A stretch of DNA of 64,000 bases, taken from contig NZ_JAAGLV010000009.1 of the NCBI RefSeq assembly GCF_010548305.1, forward strand, positions 124,001 through 188,000. The letters are read 5' to 3'. The position numbers and the translations under genes were made by a program. How positions within the stretch are numbered: position 1 is the stretch's first letter; each line of letters starts with the position of its first letter. Origin of the DNA: Streptomyces sp. SID13031. Its GTDB lineage: Bacteria > Actinomycetota > Actinomycetes > Propionibacteriales > Kribbellaceae. The notes beneath the pieces were generated by a model. That model worked only from the letters and a program-made list of their open reading frames with translations. It was not told where the DNA came from and searched no databases. This document shows positions 59,014 through 64,000 of this stretch, one piece after another.

Positions 59014-59478
59014 CTAGTTGCTGACGTAGGCGAGGTTGACCGTCGCGCCCTTGCAGCCGTCCTGGTTGGTGGTCTTGTTGTTGAACTTCAACGTCGCGCC
59101 GGTGAAGGTATGGAATCCGCCTGGGGCGATGTCGCTCGCCACGGGCGTGGTCGACGGGACCAGCGTGTAGTCGCTGGCGTCGCAGGTGCCACCAGCGCCC
59201 ACCGCCTGGGTCACGCTCGAGATGCTCGCCGTGACGGTGTTGACGTACGCGCTGCTGGCGGCGTTGTTCGTGACCTTGCCGTTGATGACCTGCGCCGCGC
59301 CGCCCGGGTAGAAGGCATTGAACACGGTCGTCTGCTCGACGGTGAGGTCGCTCGCGCCGGCGGAGGTGCTACCCGTGCCGGAGCCGGACCCGCCGGTGCT
59401 CCAGTAGGCGAAGGCCGAGCCGGCGCCGATGACGACTACCGCGGCGGCCGCGACGAGGATCTTCTTCTTGTTACGCAT
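59014..59478 (-). CDS. TasA/camelysin-like SipW-type secreted protein
   Basis: 154 residues from MRNKKKILVAAAAVVVIGAG with GGAG upstream. The signal peptide ends FAYWSTGGSGSGTGSTSAG, the SipW-dependent pattern. Mature ~120-residue beta domain ending TNQDGCKGATVNLAYVSN. Two Cys (GGTCDASD, DGCKGA) can form one disulfide. Likely small fibre-forming or fibre-associated subunit; no SipW-like peptidase is in the window. Confidence 0.8.
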   Translation of the reverse strand: MRNKKKILVAAAAVVVIGAGSAFAYWSTGGSGSGTGSTSAGASDLTVEQTTVFNAFYPGGAAQVINGKVTNNAASSAYVNTVTASISSVTQAVGAGGTCDASDYTLVPSTTPVASDIAPGGFHTFTGATLKFNNKTTNQDGCKGATVNLAYVSN

Positions 59479-59736
59479 TGTGGTTCTCCTCTCCCCGTGA
59501 GGGGATCCGAAGTGCGATTTCGCTCCGATCCAGGGCCGGACCGACATCACGAAGAGTGACAGTGGTCACGGTGCGTTCCTGTCGGCTGATCGGGTGCAGT
59601 TCGCCCACCGATCGGGTAGTTCGGTTGACGGGTGATCGGTGGTACCGAAGGCCTGTACACGTGTGTATGGTTCAGCCGGGCCTGGCCCCGGCGACTTCGG
59701 CCCGCGCCGCCGGCCGAAATATCGGGAGACCGAAGG

Positions 59737-60996
59737 ATGACCTCCGAGATCGAGCAAGCCGTCCTGGCGGCGGTCGACGACCAGCAGATCGTCACCGATC
59801 TGCAGACCCTGGTACGGATACCCAGCGTCGACGGGACCTCGGCCGAGAGCGAGATCCAGACCTGGTGCGCGGAGCGTCTCGGTGAGCTCGGGATGGCGGT
59901 CGATCACTGGCAGCTGGATCTGCCGTCGATCACCGCAGACTCCGACTTCCCCGGAATGGAGGTCGACCGGGAAGAGGCGTGGGGCTGCGTTGGTGTGCTC
60001 CAGAGCGGCGGCACACCGGGGCTAATCTTCAACGGACACGTGGATGTCGTGCCCGTCGGCGACATCGCGCTCTGGCCGGGCGGCAACCCGTTCTCGGCGC
60101 GCGTCGGCGACGGCATCATGTGGGGTCGCGGGACCTGCGACATGAAGGGCGGTCTGGCGGCGATCATCGGCGCCGTAGCCGCGATCGCCGCCACCGGCAT
60201 CACGTTGACCAAGCCACTCGCCGTGCACACCGTGGTCGGCGAGGAGGACGGCGGGCTGGGCGCGTTCGGGACGCTCAAGCGCGGCCACACCGGCGAGGCC
60301 TGCGTGATCGCCGAGCCGACCGCCGGCGGCGTCATCCCGGCGAACGCGGGATCGCTCACCTTCCGCCTGGAGATCCCCGGTCTCGCGACGCACGGCTCGA
60401 CCCGTACTCGCGGCGTCAGTGCGATCGAGAAGTTCGCCGTGATCCAGCAGTCGCTCGTCGCGCTGGAGATCGAGCGCAACCGCGACCCGCACCCGCTGCT
60501 CAAGCACCTCGACCTCGCCAACCCGCTCTCGGTCGGCACGATCCAGGCCGGCGACTGGGCCAGTACCGTCCCCGACCTGCTCATCGCCGAGGGCCGGTAT
60601 GGCGTACGGCTGGGCGAGCCGGTGGCCGAGGCTCGGCAGGCGTTCGAGCAGGCGATCGCTTCAGCCTGCTCGGGCGACGAGTGGTTGCGCGACCACCCGG
60701 TCAAGGTCAGCTGGCCCGGCGGGGTGTTCACGTCCGGGCTGCTACCGGAGGGCGACCCGCTGCTCGACGACATGTTGCAGGCAGCAACGGCCGCGGGAGC
60801 TACCGAAGTACCGGAGGTGAAGGGTGGGCCGTATGGCTCTGACCTGCGCCAGTACGCCGCTGCGGGCATCCCCACGCTGCAGTACGGTCCAGGCGACGTC
60901 CGCTATGCCCACGCGACCGACGAGCACGTGTTGCTCGCCGAGGTCCTCCACTGCGCCCGCGCCTACGCTCTGCTCGCAGTACGGCGGTGTAGCTAA
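59737..60996 (+). CDS. M20 family metallopeptidase/deacylase
   Basis: 419 residues. ArgE/DapE/carboxypeptidase G2 type with both zinc sites: NGHVDVVPVGD (His, Asp), GRGTCDMKGG (Asp), GEEDGG (Glu-Glu), AEPTAG and C-terminal YAHATDEHVLL (His). Dimerisation domain around residues 215-320. Cytoplasmic, hydrolyses N-acyl amino acids or small peptides; substrate unknown. Confidence 0.9.
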   Translation: MTSEIEQAVLAAVDDQQIVTDLQTLVRIPSVDGTSAESEIQTWCAERLGELGMAVDHWQLDLPSITADSDFPGMEVDREEAWGCVGVLQSGGTPGLIFNGHVDVVPVGDIALWPGGNPFSARVGDGIMWGRGTCDMKGGLAAIIGAVAAIAATGITLTKPLAVHTVVGEEDGGLGAFGTLKRGHTGEACVIAEPTAGGVIPANAGSLTFRLEIPGLATHGSTRTRGVSAIEKFAVIQQSLVALEIERNRDPHPLLKHLDLANPLSVGTIQAGDWASTVPDLLIAEGRYGVRLGEPVAEARQAFEQAIASACSGDEWLRDHPVKVSWPGGVFTSGLLPEGDPLLDDMLQAATAAGATEVPEVKGGPYGSDLRQYAAAGIPTLQYGPGDVRYAHATDEHVLLAEVLHCARAYALLAVRRCS

Positions 60997-61008
60997 CCGC
61001 TAGTACGC

Positions 61009-61074
61009 GGGTAGCTGGCCGCAGTACGCCTGGGTAGCTGGCCGCAGTACGCCTGGGTAGCTGGTCCGCAGTGG
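61009..61074. repeat. 23-bp tandem repeat
   Basis: Two perfect and one partial copy of GGGTAGCTGGCCGCAGTACG-CCT (23 bp), between the M20 peptidase stop and the LuxR start. The third copy ends 12 bp before the start codon. Confidence 0.8.
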
Positions 61075-61086
61075 TAGAAATTGCGC

Positions 61087-63798
61087 ATGGGACCGCTGCG
61101 GGGACGCTCAGCTGAGCTGGGCCAACTGCTGGAGGCAATGCGCGCGGCGGAGAGTGGCAAGGCCTCACTGACCGTGGTGACGGGTGAGCCGGGTATCGGC
61201 AAGTCGGCGCTCGTGCGGGGCCTCGTGGAGCAGGCGGAGCGCCGTGGGCTGCTCGTCGCGCAGGCAGCGGCTCACCAGACAGATGAGCTCAGCCCACTCG
61301 CTTCATTGGCTCCTGCACTCCGGACCGGGACTGAGCCGCTGATCAGCACTGACCACTTCCTGGAGCTCGCCGCACTCAACGGGCAGCCGCTATGGCTGGG
61401 TGAGCGGCTCGCGGACCTGATCGGCCGTCGGCTGGACGGCGCACCGGCCTTGGTCGTCCTCGACGACGCCCAGTGGGCCGACCCACTGACCAACTTCGTA
61501 CTCCGGATCGTCATCGCGAGACTGAGCCGGGCGAAGGTGATGTGGTTGCTCGCGACCCGCCCTGCGCCAGGTGCGTTGTTCGACCAGCTCATTGACGCTG
61601 TACGAGGCCAGGTACCGGTCCATGCGATCCAGCTGGCTCCACTGAGCACTGAGGCCGTCCTGGAGTTGGCGGCTGACCGACTCGGCACTCCTGTTGATCC
61701 GTCGCTGACTGTGCGGCTGGGCGGAGTACAGGGGGTTCCGTTCCTGGCTGAGCAGCTGGTGGCCGGGCTCTACCTTGCGGACCTGCCGGACGGGCTGGTG
61801 GAAGGGGTGCGGCGGCGAGTCAGCAGTACTACGGAGCTGTGCCAGGCGCTGCTGCGTACTGCGGCTGTCTTCGGTAGTGAGTTCCAGCTGGAGGATGTCG
61901 CCGTCCTGATGGGCGAGCCGATCGCCAAGCTGTCCGGGCCGCTGGAGGAGGCTATCCGCGCTGGGTTGCTGGCTGATGGGCGTTCTACGCTCGGCTTCCG
62001 GCATGAGCTGCTGCGGGCCGCAGTACTCGCCGAGGTACCGCCATCGGCGCAGCGGGCGCTCCACAGGGCTATAGCGGATCAGCTGCTGGCCAGTGGGCAG
62101 GGTGCGTCGGCCGCTGCACCGCACATCCTGGCCACGGCCGCTACTGGTGACGTCGGAGCCATCAACACCCTCCGGAAGGCGGCCCAGGAGCTGCTGGCCA
62201 CTATGTCGATCACTGCGCTCAACGTGATCCGGCAGACGTTCGAGCTGACGCTGGTCGACGACGAGTTCCGGCTAGAGGTCGGCGATGACGTAGTGGCGAT
62301 CCTGCTCATCACCAGGCAGTTCGCGGAGGCCGAGGCGTTCGCTGCCGACCTGCTGGGCGGTACGGCGCTCTACAGCGGACCGGTATCGCCCGACCTGCGG
62401 GCGTCGCTCATGCTCCGACTGCTCCCGCATCGCTGGGCTACTGGTCGACTGGGTCAGAGCGAACTCGAAGTACCGGGGGCGTCGGCGCCACTGGCGGAGC
62501 GACTCAGGTCCTATCGGGTGCTCGCCCGGCTCGAGGAACCGTTCGAGTCCAGCGACCCGGTCGCGGCCGGGATCCAGCACCTGGCCGCCGCCGAGCAAGC
62601 ACAGCGGGCCGGCCGGTACGCCGATGCGCGCGACCTCTATCGCCAGGCGCGAGTGGCCGCCGGTGAGCAGGTCGGGAGCCACCCGGCGATCCACATCGAG
62701 ATCGCCGAGCTCTTCTGCCAGGCACAGGCCGACGACCTCGTGCGCGCGCTCGACCGCCTGAAGGAACTCCTCGGCGCCAGCGACTCCTGGCTGGCGCCGC
62801 AGCTGTCCGCACTACGCGCGCAACTGGAACTTGCCACCGGCAACCTCTCCGGTGCCGCCGACGCAGCCCACACCTGCATCCGGTGGAGCGGCGAAGTCCA
62901 CGACGTCTCCTCAGAGCCCATCGCCCGCCAGGTACTCGCCCTGGTAGCTCTCCTCCAGGGCCGCCTCTCCGAGGCTCGCGGCCAAGCAGCCGCCGACACC
63001 CAGATCCACGCCCTGCTCGCACTGGCCGACGGCGACACCTCAGCAGCCGCCCGTCTCCTGGACACCCCTCTCGACTACCCCGAGCGCCACGCCCTCCTCA
63101 TCCAGGCAGCCACAGCCACCCCAGACCCAAAGATCGCCACCCAAGCAGCAGACCTCCTAGCAGCCCAAGCAACAGCCACCCCCACCCTCACCTTCCAATC
63201 CACCGCCACACTCGTAGCAGAGTGGATCACCCTCACCCACTACCCCACACCCCCCAACCCCAAAGCCACCACCCCACCATCCCCCTCCGGCGACGACGGC
63301 GAGCACGGCGATACCGGCGCGGCAGCGTCGCGGGCGCGGCTGGCGGAGGTTGTAGATGGGCTGCAGGGATCGCCCCGGGGTTTGCTGCCGGCTATGGCCG
63401 AGGAGCTGTTCGGTAGGGCTGAGTTGGCGCACGGGGAGCGAGCTGTGGGGGTGGCCGCGCTGGAGCGTGCGCTCCAGCGATTCACCGAGCTGGGGGCAAC
63501 CGCGCCGGCAGCGAAGGTTCAGGCTGTGCTTCAAGCCGCAGGGGTACGGCGGCGCAGATGGGCTGCGGTGCAGACCCGGCCGGTGTCGGGGTGGGAGGCG
63601 TTGACGCCGATGGAGCGGCGGGTGGCGTTGCTGGTGGCTGAGGGGCATACGAACCGGTCGGCGGCCGATGAGCTGGTCTTGTCGGCCAGCACGGTCGGTA
63701 CCCACCTGCGGGCGGCTTTCGGCAAGCTCGGGGTGAATTCGCGGGTGCAACTGACCCGGCTGGTGCTCGAACGGTTCACCTCTCCCCCAAACGCATGA
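61087..63798 (+). CDS. large ATP-binding LuxR-type regulator (LAL/MalT-like)
   Basis: 903 residues. N-terminal AAA ATPase: Walker A GEPGIGKSAL near 34, Walker B ALVVLDDAQWAD near 125; then a long helical/TPR-like middle (~350-780) with a low-complexity Pro/Thr segment near 720; C-terminal LuxR HTH LTPMERRVALLVAEGHTNRSAADELVLSASTVGTHLRAA. No Shine-Dalgarno, but TAGAAA lies 6 nt before the ATG, so the message may be leaderless. Regulatory target unknown; the adjacent hydrolase is a candidate. Confidence 0.88.
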   Translation: MGPLRGRSAELGQLLEAMRAAESGKASLTVVTGEPGIGKSALVRGLVEQAERRGLLVAQAAAHQTDELSPLASLAPALRTGTEPLISTDHFLELAALNGQPLWLGERLADLIGRRLDGAPALVVLDDAQWADPLTNFVLRIVIARLSRAKVMWLLATRPAPGALFDQLIDAVRGQVPVHAIQLAPLSTEAVLELAADRLGTPVDPSLTVRLGGVQGVPFLAEQLVAGLYLADLPDGLVEGVRRRVSSTTELCQALLRTAAVFGSEFQLEDVAVLMGEPIAKLSGPLEEAIRAGLLADGRSTLGFRHELLRAAVLAEVPPSAQRALHRAIADQLLASGQGASAAAPHILATAATGDVGAINTLRKAAQELLATMSITALNVIRQTFELTLVDDEFRLEVGDDVVAILLITRQFAEAEAFAADLLGGTALYSGPVSPDLRASLMLRLLPHRWATGRLGQSELEVPGASAPLAERLRSYRVLARLEEPFESSDPVAAGIQHLAAAEQAQRAGRYADARDLYRQARVAAGEQVGSHPAIHIEIAELFCQAQADDLVRALDRLKELLGASDSWLAPQLSALRAQLELATGNLSGAADAAHTCIRWSGEVHDVSSEPIARQVLALVALLQGRLSEARGQAAADTQIHALLALADGDTSAAARLLDTPLDYPERHALLIQAATATPDPKIATQAADLLAAQATATPTLTFQSTATLVAEWITLTHYPTPPNPKATTPPSPSGDDGEHGDTGAAASRARLAEVVDGLQGSPRGLLPAMAEELFGRAELAHGERAVGVAALERALQRFTELGATAPAAKVQAVLQAAGVRRRRWAAVQTRPVSGWEALTPMERRVALLVAEGHTNRSAADELVLSASTVGTHLRAAFGKLGVNSRVQLTRLVLERFTSPPNA

Positions 63799-63865
63799 GA
63801 TTTGGGTGCACCGGCTGAGCTGACCCCGGCCAGGCACTCACTCGACTTCCGCTGTTCGGTCGATT

Positions 63866-63883
63866 CGCGGGTTCATCCCCGCG
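63866..63883. terminator. small hairpin after the LuxR gene
   Basis: CGCGGG / CCCGCG, 6-bp stem, 68 bp past the LuxR stop and before the hydrolase gene. Weak terminator candidate. Confidence 0.35.
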
Positions 63884-63935
63884 AGGTTCTATTGCGGTGC
63901 TGGAAATCCCACCGGAAGAGAACGAGGAACAAAAG

Positions 63936-64000
63936 ATGAGCGAGAAAGCCACCACCGTCGTCCTGGTCCACGGCGCGTTCGCCGACGCGTCCAGCTGGAA
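63936..64000 (+). CDS. alpha/beta hydrolase, N-terminal fragment
   Basis: Only 21 codons are in the window (GAGGAAC upstream of ATG): MSEKATTVVLVHGAFADASS. The VLVHGAFADASSW segment is the HG oxyanion loop of haloperoxidase-like alpha/beta hydrolases. The rest lies beyond the right edge. Confidence 0.75.
   Translation, partial: MSEKATTVVLVHGAFADASSW

Overview
This window is high-GC chromosomal DNA from an actinomycete. The markers are two WhiB-family genes, a sigma-R/RsrA pair with the mycothiol-type zinc anti-sigma layout, a fused 2-oxoglutarate decarboxylase (Kgd), a PdtaS kinase beside whiB1, the 24-residue ribosomal protein bL37 and many GTG starts. The unusually frequent use of GTAC (AGTACC, CAGTACTG, CGTACCG) together with the gene content suggests Propionibacteriales such as Kribbella or a relative; the family is an inference, the phylum is firm. 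I found no tRNA, rRNA, CRISPR array, intact transposase or prophage, so this looks like core chromosome with accessory patches.

Layout. 0-3.6 kb: the 5' end of a dihydropteroate synthase gene (minus), then a divergent three-gene operon that looks like oxidative L-fucose catabolism (dehydratase, SDR, aldo-keto reductase). 3.7-6.6 kb: remnants of a RidA and a GNAT gene, an ABC-F ATPase with a possible leader peptide, and a FadR-type regulator. 6.6-12.4 kb: DUF3052, kgd, DUF6104 and an AAA ATPase. 12.4-21.3 kb: collagen-like secreted protein, ArsR/cation exchanger pair around a perfect palindrome, a divergent WhiB-like protein, a ferredoxin reductase/AurF-type di-iron oxygenase pair, GNAT, quinone oxidoreductase, a small secreted protein and malic enzyme. 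21.5-26.9 kb: two complete polar amino-acid ABC importers in tandem. 26.9-31.3 kb: anti-sigma/sigma-F pair, whiB1 with a CRP-type site, and pdtaS. 31.4-39.2 kb: DUF2785, an endonuclease/phosphatase-fold protein, DUF3311/MctP monocarboxylate transporter, DUF5317, a tandem intact and decayed HD-GYP pair, and bL37. 39.2-44.3 kb: two tandem HTH-NB-ARC-TPR (STAND) proteins behind an AT-rich upstream region. 44.3-52.7 kb: sigR/rsrA, alpha/beta hydrolase, HMCES-type protein, an ECF sigma with partner, an I36 inhibitor-like protein, a decayed GGDEF protein and a giant membrane-tethered sigma factor fused to its own zinc-finger, membrane and extracellular domains. 52.7-55.2 kb: more than 1 kb of non-coding DNA rich in dyads, ending in what reads as a translational T-box in front of an archaeal-type aspartyl-tRNA synthetase. 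55.2-59.5 kb: a four-gene operon of secreted SipW/TasA-like and Ig-like surface proteins. 59.7-64 kb: M20 peptidase, large LuxR-type ATPase regulator and the start of an alpha/beta hydrolase.

The theme of the right half is envelope and stress signalling: four sigma factors, three anti-sigma modules (one fused in cis), cyclic-dinucleotide proteins (one intact, two decayed) and STAND regulators. The most striking items are the tRNA-sensing leader on the archaeal-type AspRS, the sigma/anti-sigma/surface-domain fusion, the surface-filament-like operon with a 20-bp intra-operon hairpin, and a 15-bp minisatellite that encodes the N-terminus of FolP.
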